Shown here: positions 1-8,041 of the stretch, in pieces | Numbering within the stretch: position 1 is the stretch's first letter | How the letters are laid out: each line of letters opens with the position of its first letter | Assembly (NCBI RefSeq): GCF_037201815.1 | Contig: NZ_CP147407.1 | Location: forward strand, 3,604,723-3,668,722 | Length of the DNA stretch: 64,000 nucleotides | Source of the DNA: Metabacillus sp. FJAT-52054 | GTDB lineage: Bacteria; Bacillota; Bacilli; Bacillales; Bacillaceae | Direction of reading: 5' to 3' | Program-made: the position numbers and the translations under genes | Notes under the pieces: model-generated | The model's input: the letters and a program-made list of their open reading frames with translations, nothing else | Databases searched by the model: none | Told to the model about the DNA's origin: nothing

Positions 1-810
1 TTCTTTTTCTCGTTCAATAGAACATACAAAGTCTGGTATTATTCCCTCGTCTATTAATTTTTCTGCGATAGTGTCAACAGCAATTATTATTACTCGAGAT
101 TTCATATTTTTTATTTGCTTTATATTTTTATTTAATGATGGTCCAGCTGCTACAATAATGGCAGGTACATTTTTAAATATATCTTGTAATTTTGCTACAT
201 TTTTAGAAACTATCAAATGCTTAATATTTTTCATGTTTTGCTTAAAACCTGTCAAGCTATCTTGTATTGAATTACCATAGGTTAAAGCTTTGTATTTTAC
301 AGTTGACTTTACTTCTTTAACTATTTCAGTACTCACTTTTACATTGAATTCTCTATAATAATGGGTTAAATAAAATCGAATATTCTTTACAAGGTATATA
401 AGATTTGTAGAGAATATATGGTCTAGGAAAAGAGGAAGGTTAGTCAAATCATCAGCAAAAAGAATTATATTCTGTGATTTTAAAATAGATAGATCCTTAT
501 TATTAAGTACAGAATCAAAAAAGGTTCTACTAGGTTCAATTATAATTATTACTGACTCTTTGCTCATGGTTTGAAACAGTACTTTAATTTCCTGCAATGA
601 ATTAATCCCTATTGCAAATATTAGTTCCTTCTTCAAAGCATTTGGTCTTTGTTTTTTATCAAATAACAAGAGACTCTTACTTGATGTATTTTTTTGATTT
701 TGATTTAAATCCATTTCTAAAAGACTTTGTTGATTTCCCCTTTTATACTCACCTATCCAATGAATAGGGTTTTGGGTTAAAATATCTATATTTTTTTCCA
801 GTAATTCCAT
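1..810 (-). CDS. Motility accessory factor (Maf-type) flagellin glycosyltransferase, C-terminus beyond window
   Basis: An open frame runs from an ATG at 810 (preceded by GTGAGGAGATGC, a good ribosome site) leftward without a stop to base 1, giving 270 codons. Around residues 215-265 it reads IIVAAGPSLNKNIKQIKN, then IIIAVDTIAEKL and IPDFVCSIERE, which is the signature of the MAF_flag10/DUF115 (MptE-like) domain. Maf proteins transfer nonulosonic or related sugars to Ser/Thr of flagellin in the cytoplasm. Lying just downstream of hag on the same strand fits that role. Its base composition is visibly more AT-rich than the rest of the flagellar operon. The active region continues outside the window, so the donor sugar cannot be judged. 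Confidence 0.85.
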   Translation of the reverse strand, partial: MELLEKNIDILTQNPIHWIGEYKRGNQQSLLEMDLNQNQKNTSSKSLLLFDKKQRPNALKKELIFAIGINSLQEIKVLFQTMSKESVIIIIEPSRTFFDSVLNNKDLSILKSQNIILFADDLTNLPLFLDHIFSTNLIYLVKNIRFYLTHYYREFNVKVSTEIVKEVKSTVKYKALTYGNSIQDSLTGFKQNMKNIKHLIVSKNVAKLQDIFKNVPAIIVAAGPSLNKNIKQIKNMKSRVIIIAVDTIAEKLIDEGIIPDFVCSIEREKE

Positions 811-851
811 GATGCATCTCCTCACTATCTTGTTAATTATAGGCTTAATTA

Positions 852-889
852 AAAATAAATCCCCCAAAGTTCATGGGGGAATTTATTTT
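852..889 (-). terminator. hag terminator
   Basis: A near-perfect hairpin (AAATAAAT-CCCCC paired with GGGGG-AATTTATTT, one bulged base, nine-base loop) follows the flagellin stop and precedes maf. T-rich flanks on both sides would let it act in either direction. Expression of maf would need readthrough or its own promoter. Confidence 0.85.
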
Positions 890-902
890 TATATTTTAAC
901 TA

Positions 903-2144
903 TTATCTTAAAAGTTGCAGTACCCCTTGAGGTTGCTGATTTGCTTGAGCTAACATGGCTTGAGCTGCTTGAGAAAGAATTGAATTTTTAGTTTGATTCA
1001 TCATTTCTTTAGCCATATCTACGTCGCGAACTCGAGATTCTGCAGCGGTAAGGTTCTCTGAAGAGGTATTTAAATTATTGATGGTATGCTCCAAACGATT
1101 CTGTACAGATCCTAATTTCGAACGCTCAGTAGAAACCTTTTGAATAGCTGTATCAATGACCTTCATTGCAGTATTGGCTTGGGTTTGGGTTTGCAACTGC
1201 AATCCTTTAACACCTAAGGAAGAAGTAGTCATAGCTTCAATATCCAAGTTTAGATTTTGATTAGTATTTGCACCGATTTGGAAAGTAGCACTTCCATCAG
1301 TACGAACATTTTTAGCAGAAGTTGTTTCGGAAAAACTAGATAATGCATTCGTAGCAGCAGCACGTACATTACCGTTTGTATCTTTAACAGACATAGTAAT
1401 ACCATTGACAGCAGTAGCTGTACCAGCTGTACTAGCAGTAACAACTATTTTACCAGCAGAAATTGTAACTGTACCATCTGTAATTGCAGCAGCTAAAGAT
1501 GCAATATCAGTTGTTGATGCTACTGCTACTTCAACGGATTTAGTTGTACCGTCTTCAACATATGATACTTGAATCTTATCACCTTTAGCAATACCTAAGC
1601 TATTGCCATTTGAATCTTTAAGGTTACTTAATAAGGTAGTATCAGCTGATATAGCAGCTCCAGCAGAATTTTTGAATACTGAACTTGTGTTTACATTTGC
1701 TTCAGCCGTGTTAACTGCTTTTCCTAGAGATCCATCTAATAAATTTTTCGTATTAAATTGAGTAGTTTCAGCAATACGATCAATCTCTTTTGTTAATTGA
1801 GTCATTTCATCTTGTATATTACTTCTATCGCCATCAGTATTTGTATCATTAGAGGCTTGAACAGATAGCTCGCGCATACGTTGAAGAATGTCATGAGTTT
1901 CATTCAAAGCACCCTCAGCAGTTTGAATTAAAGAGATACCATCCTGAGAGTTACGAGCAGCTTGATCAAGACCACGAACCTGCCCACGCATTTTTTCAGA
2001 GATTGCTAGGCCAGCTGCGTCATCTCCAGCACGGTTAATTCGAAGTCCTGAGGATAATTTCTCCATTGATTTCCCTTGAGCAGTTGTAGCACTATTTAAT
2101 TGACGGTAAGTGTTAAGAGCAGCAATATTATGATTAATTCTCAT
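903..2144 (-). CDS. hag: Flagellin
   Basis: This is the filament subunit. The N-terminal D0/D1 helices ([36 protein letters not shown]) and the C-terminal ones ([17 protein letters not shown] ... [13 protein letters not shown]) are typical. At 413 residues it is about 100 longer than B. subtilis Hag. The extra is a Thr/Ser/Ala-rich surface region at about residues 145-300 containing a flagellin hook-IN-like stretch. The start ATG follows GGGAGGAAATTTAATA. The gene has its own sigma-D promoter and a structured leader with a probable CsrA site, and ends at a strong hairpin. The Maf gene next door suggests that the variable region is glycosylated. Confidence 0.97.
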   Translation of the reverse strand: MRINHNIAALNTYRQLNSATTAQGKSMEKLSSGLRINRAGDDAAGLAISEKMRGQVRGLDQAARNSQDGISLIQTAEGALNETHDILQRMRELSVQASNDTNTDGDRSNIQDEMTQLTKEIDRIAETTQFNTKNLLDGSLGKAVNTAEANVNTSSVFKNSAGAAISADTTLLSNLKDSNGNSLGIAKGDKIQVSYVEDGTTKSVEVAVASTTDIASLAAAITDGTVTISAGKIVVTASTAGTATAVNGITMSVKDTNGNVRAAATNALSSFSETTSAKNVRTDGSATFQIGANTNQNLNLDIEAMTTSSLGVKGLQLQTQTQANTAMKVIDTAIQKVSTERSKLGSVQNRLEHTINNLNTSSENLTAAESRVRDVDMAKEMMNQTKNSILSQAAQAMLAQANQQPQGVLQLLR

Positions 2145-2172
2145 TATTAAATTTCCTCCCTGATTTTCGGTT

Positions 2173-2231
2173 CCACATCCATGTGGTTATTTTAAGCAGT
2201 GTTTAAAGTCGGCCGCCTTTATTTACTGCTT
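2173..2231 (-). promoter_or_regulatory. hag 5' leader: mRNA 5' stem-loop and CsrA-site hairpin
   Basis: In the transcript, a stem AAGCAGT...ACTGCTT (2194-2231) starts a few bases after the predicted transcription start. It is followed by a small hairpin CCACA-TGGA-TGTGG (2173-2186) that presents GGA in a tetraloop, the preferred CsrA target. A second GGA lies in the Shine-Dalgarno GGGAGGAAA just before the ATG. B. subtilis hag is known to have two CsrA sites, one overlapping the ribosome site, antagonised by FliW. The arrangement here matches that. Confidence 0.75.
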
Positions 2232-2243
2232 GTTACATATCTT

Positions 2244-2269
2244 ATATCGACATTCCTTTGCAGGGTTTA
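2244..2269 (-). promoter_or_regulatory. Sigma-D promoter of hag
   Basis: TAAA (2266-2269), a 14-base spacer and GTCGATAT (2244-2251) match the Bacillus sigma-D consensus TAAA-N14-16-GCCGATAT with one mismatch. It lies between the csrA terminator and the hag leader. Confidence 0.85.
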
Positions 2270-2282
2270 ATAGTTTTTTGGA

Positions 2283-2319
2283 AAAAAATAAAAAACCTTG
2301 AGTGCTTTTCTCAAGGTTT
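2283..2319 (-). terminator. csrA operon terminator
   Basis: A perfect ten-base stem AAACCTTGAG/CTCAAGGTTT is followed on the minus strand by TTTTTATTTTTTT. Its first arm overlaps the csrA stop codon. It separates the flgM-csrA operon from the sigma-D-driven hag unit. Confidence 0.9.
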
Positions 2320-2536
2320 AAGATTTCTTAAGGTTTTTCAGCAAATCCAGAGAAACAGAGGCAGCGCTGCTGTTTTCTTCCTGGATTGATAAGTATATTT
2401 CTTTCCGGTGGATGTCGATGTTTTTTGGGGCATTGATTCCTAATTTGACTTGTCCGTCTTGGATGCTTACGACGGTGATTTCAATGTCTTCGCCGATCTG
2501 GATGGCTTCGTTTAGTTTTCTGGTTAGTACGAGCAT
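2318..2536 (-). CDS. csrA: Carbon storage regulator CsrA
   Basis: A 72-residue RNA-binding translational repressor beginning [20 protein letters not shown], with the family's RNA-contact residues (Arg6 region) and [16 protein letters not shown]. It sits directly after fliW with a 12-base gap and a GGGAGG site. In B. subtilis CsrA blocks hag translation and is held inactive by FliW until the hook is finished. The target hairpin is visible in the hag leader here. The C-terminal tail after the core, about 20 residues, is Ser/Leu-rich as in other Bacillus CsrA proteins. Confidence 0.96.
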   Translation of the reverse strand: MLVLTRKLNEAIQIGEDIEITVVSIQDGQVKLGINAPKNIDIHRKEIYLSIQEENSSAASVSLDLLKNLKKS

Positions 2537-2548
2537 GTTCCTGCCTCC

Positions 2549-2968
2549 CTATTGCACGATGCTGTGCTTGGTTTTGTAGGATGGGTGGTTCAGGATGACT
2601 TGTTTGGCCTGTTTCGTTTGTTCGTTTACGATGATGGGCCCTTGCAGGTTGGCCGTTGATTTTTCGAATGGATCTTGAACAGTCAGGATGACCATGATTT
2701 GAACTTGATTGACGTCTTCGATTTTTAATGCTTCCACTATATTTTCGTCCAGGTCAAACTCGTAGTCTTTGAAAAATAGAAAAGGGTTTGTTACGACGAA
2801 TGCAAGCTCAGCTGTTGCGGCAGATTGCAGAATTAAGAAGGGAGAGCCTTCTTCTAATGGAAGAATGATAAACTCTTTTTCCGATGCAAATCCAGGGATG
2901 CCTGCTTCAAATTTTAGAATTTGAGAGTCATCAACTTTTACTTCTCCATGATATTTTGTGTTTAGCAT
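2549..2968 (-). CDS. fliW: Flagellar assembly factor FliW
   Basis: 139 residues starting MLNTKYHGEVKVDDSQILKFEAGIPGF, the typical FliW N-terminus, with FLILQSA and NPFLFFKDYEFDL in the core. FliW is a cytoplasmic protein that binds either flagellin or CsrA, so it couples flagellin synthesis to export. It lies between yviE and csrA in one operon, as in B. subtilis. Nothing appears truncated. Confidence 0.95.
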   Translation of the reverse strand: MLNTKYHGEVKVDDSQILKFEAGIPGFASEKEFIILPLEEGSPFLILQSAATAELAFVVTNPFLFFKDYEFDLDENIVEALKIEDVNQVQIMVILTVQDPFEKSTANLQGPIIVNEQTKQAKQVILNHPSYKTKHSIVQ

Positions 2969-2989
2969 GTTGTCCCACCTCTTTTTTCA

Positions 2990-3559
2990 TTATACCTTGA
3001 TGTCGATGGTTACGAAATCAATCGTTAGATTCGGATTTTCAAGCATATCTACATGGACTTTCCCTGGTGTGTAGTCCAGAATTGGTTTATTTTTCTGAAC
3101 GTCAATAATTGGTTTGCGAGGCTGGAAGTCTATTTTCACTTTAGCCGGTTCATAGTTTACTTTTACACTTCCGGCACGGGGAATGAAACCAATATTAAAA
3201 TCATACATGGGGGATTCGCTATTTTGTTTCGCCTGATCGGGAATTGGATTGCCTCCATATTCAATGCGCATAAGCTCGTCCCCTTGCGCTGAGACTCTCG
3301 CCATTCCATCGAGCCAGTCCTGATAGCCTTGCTGGGCAAATTCCTGAATTCTTCTAGAGATATGCTTTAGATCTACATCTGCTCTTGCTTCAGTTGTATC
3401 AATAGATAGCTGTCCTTTAGTAGTTTCAATGGATAATTCGGCTTTCGGCTGCTGAATGGATAGATCAGCCTTGGGCTGCTGCTGTTCCATTTTAGCTGAG
3501 ATCGTCGTTAAACCGATTCTGCCTTGTGTGCTTTGGATTCGAATTTGCGGGACCTGCAT
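2990..3559 (-). CDS. yviE: YviE-like protein (DUF6470)
   Basis: A 189-residue protein beginning MQVPQIRIQSTQGRIGL, the N-terminus typical of YviE/DUF6470 proteins, which lie between flgL and fliW in Bacillus. Residues 25-60 contain four short repeats of the form PKADLSIQQ/PKAELSIETTKGQLSIDTT. The C-terminal part is rich in short beta repeats (KVKIDFQPRKPIIDVQKNKP). No signal peptide or membrane segment is seen. The biochemical role is unknown, and conserved neighbourhood is the main clue to a flagellar function. Confidence 0.88.
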   Translation of the reverse strand: MQVPQIRIQSTQGRIGLTTISAKMEQQQPKADLSIQQPKAELSIETTKGQLSIDTTEARADVDLKHISRRIQEFAQQGYQDWLDGMARVSAQGDELMRIEYGGNPIPDQAKQNSESPMYDFNIGFIPRAGSVKVNYEPAKVKIDFQPRKPIIDVQKNKPILDYTPGKVHVDMLENPNLTIDFVTIDIKV

Positions 3560-3612
3560 ATGTTTTCAGCTCCTAAACGAAAAGCTGTCTTAAGGAAGAC
3601 AGCTCAAGTGTA

Positions 3613-4509
3613 TTATCTTAGGAAATCCATAAGGGTAGGCTGAATGATTCTTGAGCTTACGCTTAGTGCGGCACGGTGCACGCTTTCCTGCATTTTAAGG
3701 TCTGTGATGACGCGTTCAATGTCGGCGTCTTCGTTGTCTGAAAGAATACGGTTGGCCGTTACTTCCTGCTGGCCGATGCGGTCATCAATCAGTTCAAGGC
3801 GGTTGTAGCGCGCTCCGAGTTCTGCACGCTCAGCACTAATGTTATCAAAGTGCTTATCTAAATCTCCGAGAAGTTTTTCGCTGTTACTCATGTCCGCGCC
3901 ATTAACTGCATCTTCCATGCTTTTCAATGTAGCAAAAAGATTCTTTCCATCCACCTCACCGCCAAATGCTTTTAAAGCGTTGACGTTTACCGGCAGCTGA
4001 ACACCGTTGGAGACGGATACTTTAAATGGATTTGTGTTCGGAGCAAAGGTTACCGTTCCATCTGTGCCTACGACCGCAGGCGGTTGATCCGTTGCATCTC
4101 CATTAAAAATATAGCTTCCAGCCACCTGAGTGTTCACGACTCCAGCTAAATCTTCCTTCAACTGACCGATCTCTACTCCAATTGCCTTCAGATCTTCAGG
4201 GCTGTTCGTTCCATTTTTAGCCTGCAGGAATAGCTCACGGGCACGCTGGAACACTTGAGTTGCATGCTCCATTCCGCCTTCTGAGTTTTCCATCCATTGA
4301 TACGCTTCCGACAGATTGCGTTTGTACTGCTCGACCTCGGTCAATCCAGTCCGGTATTGCATCCCCTTCATGGCTACAACCGGATCCTGTGAAGGTCTTG
4401 TGATTTTCTTGCCTGTGGCCAGCTGATCCTGCAGATTTCCCATGCGGTCATAGCTGTTGCTGATGTGCCTCAGCGAGTTATTTGCGAGCATTCCTTGTGT
4501 TATGCGCAT
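3613..4509 (-). CDS. flgL: Flagellar hook-filament junction protein FlgL
   Basis: 298 residues with flagellin-like termini: MRITQGMLANNSLRHISNSYDRM at the start and a C-terminal coiled region ending SSRIIQPTLMDFLR. This is HAP3, the adaptor between hook and filament, exported by the flagellar type III apparatus. It begins 10 bases after flgK, with a GGTGACC site, and is co-transcribed with it. Length is that of the Bacillus protein. Confidence 0.96.
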   Translation of the reverse strand: MRITQGMLANNSLRHISNSYDRMGNLQDQLATGKKITRPSQDPVVAMKGMQYRTGLTEVEQYKRNLSEAYQWMENSEGGMEHATQVFQRARELFLQAKNGTNSPEDLKAIGVEIGQLKEDLAGVVNTQVAGSYIFNGDATDQPPAVVGTDGTVTFAPNTNPFKVSVSNGVQLPVNVNALKAFGGEVDGKNLFATLKSMEDAVNGADMSNSEKLLGDLDKHFDNISAERAELGARYNRLELIDDRIGQQEVTANRILSDNEDADIERVITDLKMQESVHRAALSVSSRIIQPTLMDFLR

Positions 4510-4519
4510 GCTTGGTCAC

Positions 4520-6019
4520 CTACAATCCCATTTTATTAATAATCGTATCCAGCAGCTCGTCCTGCATCGTTATCATGCGGGCTGATGCATTGTATGCATG
4601 CTGGAATTGAATCATATTCGTCATTTCTTCATCTAATGAAACGGCACTGACCGACTGGCGGCGAAGTTCAACAGAATCCTTTAATGTATTGCTGTTTTTC
4701 AGCATCCGGTCTGATTCCTGAGCCTGAACGGCCATGTTCCCAATCATACCCTCGTAAAAATTCTGGACACTGGTGCTTTTTCCGTCAATCGTTACGGATC
4801 CGGATTTCACTTTTCCGAGTGCAAGGGCATTATCGCCATTTCCGATTTGACCTTTGGAGGCTGCGATATAATCGGTGGATTCCATAATCTTATCCGAAAT
4901 GCGGATCGTATCGGCTCCACTTCCAGGTGTAAACTCAAAAAAGTTGACAGCAGACTTTCCAGGAGGTGAAGTTGCAAAATCCTTTAAATTCAGACCATCA
5001 GCATGAACCTTATTGAATTCTTCTGCAAAAGACTCAGCCAGGCTGTTCAGGTCATTCAGCATATCAACATATTCGCCTTTAGCTGCTCCAGCGTCTTTAT
5101 AGCCATGTGAGCTTGCAAGGCCTTGAATTTTACCTGTACTTTGAATGTCCGTCACAGCAACTGACGTACCACCAATCTTCATTCCTGTAACTAAACCATC
5201 CTCGTAATCCATGGAAAAAGTGGAGCTGTTTAATCCGTCTACAAGCTTGCCTGCTGATGTTCCGTCTTTTTTCAGAATCTCCACAACGGCCATTCCTTCC
5301 GCAATCGGAAGAGCATTTCCTCCGCTTTTAATCGGATCGCTCACTTTAATCGGAACTAAAGAAGACAGCTCATCGATAATCCGGTCCCGCTCATCATAGA
5401 GATCATTCGGAAGATAGCCGTGCGGCTCAATTTCCGAGATTTGTTTGTTGACGTTTTTCAGTTGGGTGGCCAGTGATTGAACCTGAGTTGCCGAGAGGTC
5501 CATTTCACTTTTAAGGTTATCCTGAACCTTTTTTAACGACGTGGAAAGATACTGGAATGTATCCGCAACAGCAATTCCGCGTTCCTTCACGACGGAACGT
5601 GCACCTGAGTTTCTTGGATTGGCTGCAAGGTCTTCTAACGACTGCCAAAAACGGTCCATCGTTTTGGACAAACCCGTTTCAGAGGGTTCATTCATAATTT
5701 CTTCCATGCTTTCAAGCGCCTGAGCCCGCGCTTCATAATAGCCCGTTTTCGTGCTTTCGCCTCTGAACTGAACATCCAAGAAGCTATCCCGGATCCGCTG
5801 AATGCTTCCTCCCTCTACTCCAGTTCCCTGCTGCCCCGGAATTTTCGGCATTTCAAGACCAGGATACGGATAGGCATCCGTTGCTTTGAAGTTTACTCGC
5901 TGCCTCGTATACCCAGGCGTATTCGCATTCGATATATTCTGCCCCGTCGTATAAAGCGCCGACTGCTGAGCCGACATTCCCCGTTTTGATATTTCCAGTC
6001 CTGCAAAGGTTGAACCCAT
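4520..6019 (-). CDS. flgK: Flagellar hook-associated protein FlgK
   Basis: 499 residues beginning MGSTFAGLEISKRGMSAQQSAL with YTTGQNISNANTPGYTRQRV, the rod/hook-family N-terminal motif (NxANxxTPGYxRQ). The C-terminus LDEEMTNMIQFQHAYNASARM is the matching family motif. HAP1 forms the first junction ring on the hook. The gene is preceded by flgN, its chaperone, at 18 bases, with a GGAGGAGA site. Confidence 0.96.
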   Translation of the reverse strand: MGSTFAGLEISKRGMSAQQSALYTTGQNISNANTPGYTRQRVNFKATDAYPYPGLEMPKIPGQQGTGVEGGSIQRIRDSFLDVQFRGESTKTGYYEARAQALESMEEIMNEPSETGLSKTMDRFWQSLEDLAANPRNSGARSVVKERGIAVADTFQYLSTSLKKVQDNLKSEMDLSATQVQSLATQLKNVNKQISEIEPHGYLPNDLYDERDRIIDELSSLVPIKVSDPIKSGGNALPIAEGMAVVEILKKDGTSAGKLVDGLNSSTFSMDYEDGLVTGMKIGGTSVAVTDIQSTGKIQGLASSHGYKDAGAAKGEYVDMLNDLNSLAESFAEEFNKVHADGLNLKDFATSPPGKSAVNFFEFTPGSGADTIRISDKIMESTDYIAASKGQIGNGDNALALGKVKSGSVTIDGKSTSVQNFYEGMIGNMAVQAQESDRMLKNSNTLKDSVELRRQSVSAVSLDEEMTNMIQFQHAYNASARMITMQDELLDTIINKMGL

Positions 6020-6037
6020 TTTCGATCTCCTCCAGAT

Positions 6038-6520
6038 TTAAGCTTTCGAATCAAAGAGGGATCTTCGATTCGGTTCGGTTTTTCTCATTGTATCAGGCCG
6101 CTGGTAGTTGGGCGTCTGCTCTCTTGGTATCAGCATATCGAGTGACATGGTGACAAACTGCAGCGCACTTTGAGTCATTTGCTGGTTCAGCTGGTTGGCA
6201 GCCTTCAGCTTGTCCATGACCTCTTTGAATTCCTCTTTCAATTCGGTAAGGCGCGTTTTTTCAGCACCTTCCGCTTTTTCCGCGCATGCAGTGAGGGTCA
6301 GATCCGTATGACGTCCGAGAAACAGAGAGGCTTGAGTGATTCGCTCAGTCTCCGTTTGTTTAATGGACTGCACAAGAACCTGTTCATGCTGCAATACTTG
6401 CTTTAGCTCGTCCGTCTGATTGTGCTTCAGCTGATCTGTTTTTTTCAAAGCAGTCTGGTATAAATCCAGATGCAGCTCAAGGAGCCTGTCTAATGTAAGT
6501 ATGAGCTTGCCAGCCTGCAT
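6038..6520 (-). CDS. flgN: FlgN-type flagellar export chaperone
   Basis: A 160-residue, almost entirely helical protein, charged and Gln/Leu/Lys-rich, with NQLNQQMTQSALQFVTMSLDML near the C-terminus, a typical FlgN pattern. It corresponds to B. subtilis YvyG/FlgN, needed for export of FlgK and FlgL. It stands between flgM and flgK with a strong AGGAGGAACC site. The basic tail after about residue 135 is poorly conserved in the family. Confidence 0.9.
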   Translation of the reverse strand: MQAGKLILTLDRLLELHLDLYQTALKKTDQLKHNQTDELKQVLQHEQVLVQSIKQTETERITQASLFLGRHTDLTLTACAEKAEGAEKTRLTELKEEFKEVMDKLKAANQLNQQMTQSALQFVTMSLDMLIPREQTPNYQRPDTMRKTEPNRRSLFDSKA

Positions 6521-6538
6521 GGCGGTTCCTCCTCTAAA

Positions 6539-6799
6539 TTACTGTTTATAAAAATCCGCGAACTTGCGGGCGATTTCACTTGGGTTCACTTCATACGTAC
6601 CATTCTCGATTTGTGCTTTCAGCTGATCGATTTTCTCCTGGCGCGCTTCTGCCATTTTATTTGTAGACTGAAGCTGTTTCGCAGCACTTGAAATTTCGAT
6701 TTTGTCTTGTTTTTGCTGAACGGCTTCCTGCTTCATGATTTGATCTGCATTTTTTTTATAAGGATTGATTCCGTTCACGCCGTAGTTATTGATTTTCAT
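6539..6799 (-). CDS. flgM: Anti-sigma-D factor FlgM
   Basis: 86 residues beginning MKINNYGVNGINPYKK, with KIEISSAAKQLQ and the helix ARQEKIDQLKAQIENGTYEVNPSEIARKFADF that binds the flagellar sigma factor. FlgM holds sigma-D inactive until hook completion permits sigma-D-dependent genes such as hag to be expressed. A sigma-D-like promoter lies just upstream, so FlgM would be under negative feedback. It is followed closely by flgN. Confidence 0.95.
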   Translation of the reverse strand: MKINNYGVNGINPYKKNADQIMKQEAVQQKQDKIEISSAAKQLQSTNKMAEARQEKIDQLKAQIENGTYEVNPSEIARKFADFYKQ

Positions 6800-6844
6800 C
6801 TTAACGCCTCCATCTGCCAGAGTTAACGGGCTTATTTACCGTTC

Positions 6845-6870
6845 TTATCGTCGGCTTTGCCCGCTCTTTA
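6845..6870 (-). promoter_or_regulatory. Sigma-D promoter of flgM
   Basis: TAAA (6867-6870), 14 bases, then GACGATAA (6845-6852) agrees with the sigma-D consensus at all but one position. It lies in the 80-base gap between yvyF and flgM, where B. subtilis also has a sigma-D promoter. Confidence 0.75.
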
Positions 6871-6879
6871 ATAGCCTTT

Positions 6880-7296
6880 TTACTTTTTGGGAGAAATGGA
6901 GTAGTAGGTTTTTTTCTCCTCATGGGCCATTAGGCGCTGATGCTCCTCCTCACGTTGGAGTTGAGCAAGCTGGTCATACAGGCCTTTAGTACAGGAAGAA
7001 CATAGTTTCCCTTCCCGTATCATATTTCCGCATTTTTCACATGGATAACCAAGGTTTGGAAAATTGGAAAGCTGCAGTCTTCCAAGCCGGATAAACTTCA
7101 GGATTAGCTCTTCGGCCACTTCCGTCCCGCTCACGACTTCCTCGATCTTTGCTTTGCGGTTTTCACGCTTTCTTAAAAAACTGTACACCGTTTCAAACTG
7201 TTTTTCTTCTATTTTATAGCAATCCGCACATACGGTGCGGAATTGTGTCTGAACAAAGAGTGCATTGCATTTCGGACAATTCGCTAGATCGTTCAT
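6880..7296 (-). CDS. yvyF: YvyF family flagellar operon protein with paired zinc-finger motifs
   Basis: 138 residues from an ATG at 7296; a TTG one codon earlier is possible but lies too near the GAGGAG site. It has two Cys pairs, CPKC...CADC near residues 8-29 and CEKC...CSSC at about 90-110, which look like zinc ribbons. Between them is a region resembling a helix-turn-helix (GTEVAEELILKFIRLGRLQL). It corresponds to YvyF, found between comFC and flgM in Bacillus. Its function is not established; the neighbourhood suggests a motility regulator. Confidence 0.9.
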   Translation of the reverse strand: MNDLANCPKCNALFVQTQFRTVCADCYKIEEKQFETVYSFLRKRENRKAKIEEVVSGTEVAEELILKFIRLGRLQLSNFPNLGYPCEKCGNMIREGKLCSSCTKGLYDQLAQLQREEEHQRLMAHEEKKTYYSISPKK

Positions 7297-7354
7297 CAAG
7301 GTATCTCCTCTTTATCTTACTCTATTTCTAATATCGGCTGAAGGGGCAAAACCT

Positions 7355-8041
7355 TTAGCCTCTGATTAAAGTAAAAGACGAGATGTCCTTAGCTCCCGCT
7401 TCCTTCAGAAGCTTTGCTGCCTGGTGGATGGTATTGCCCGTTGTGTAGATATCGTCAACAATCATAATGGATAGACCCTGTACATGTATTTCAGGGTTAC
7501 TTCTAAACAATGGCCCTCCGGATAGCCGTTCTTTTCTGGATTTTTTGGACTGTTTTTCTGAAGCAATTCTTTCTAACGGATGCAGAATCTTGCGTCGGGC
7601 AATACGTGCAATCAGCTCAGCCTGATTAAACCCTCTTTCCATCAGGCGTTCAGTTGACAAAGGGATAGGAACCAAAATCGTTTTTCGGGGAATGATCTTC
7701 GCAGCAGCCCTGATATCCTGTTCAAACAAACGGATGAGTTCCGCATCTCCCCGGAATTTGAATAGATTCATGACTTCTTTTACGGATTCTGTGTAGGAAT
7801 AGATGGAATGATTCTGAGTGAACACGTCCTTATACTCCGCGCGCTCGTACCAGCGGATACAATCTGGACAGAGTGACGCACTTTCCATCGGCCTGCTGCA
7901 TTTCGTGCACCTTGGGCCATAGATTTTCGTTAATTTTTCAGTACATGGCTCGCATGCCACCGGGTCCGGATCCGTGCCAAGCAGGATTCCCCAGGTAACC
8001 TGTTCCTGCATTTTATTGTGGCAAAGAATACACCAGGTCAT
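7355..8041 (-). CDS. comFC: Competence protein ComFC (phosphoribosyltransferase family)
   Basis: 228 residues. An N-terminal zinc-binding region has four CxxC-type pairs (CILC, CEPC, CTKC, CPDC). The C-terminal half is a PRTase fold with the PRPP loop IMIVDDIYTTGNTIHQA. ComFC is needed for DNA uptake or processing in transformation. Its ATG overlaps the comFA stop (ATGA), so the two are translationally coupled. comFB, which lies between them in B. subtilis, is absent. Confidence 0.93.
   Translation of the reverse strand: MTWCILCHNKMQEQVTWGILLGTDPDPVACEPCTEKLTKIYGPRCTKCSRPMESASLCPDCIRWYERAEYKDVFTQNHSIYSYTESVKEVMNLFKFRGDAELIRLFEQDIRAAAKIIPRKTILVPIPLSTERLMERGFNQAELIARIARRKILHPLERIASEKQSKKSRKERLSGGPLFRSNPEIHVQGLSIMIVDDIYTTGNTIHQAAKLLKEAGAKDISSFTLIRG

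Noticed and set aside
71-280. Plus-strand ORF within the first kilobase
   Set aside because: It lies opposite the clear maf coding frame, which matches a known domain.
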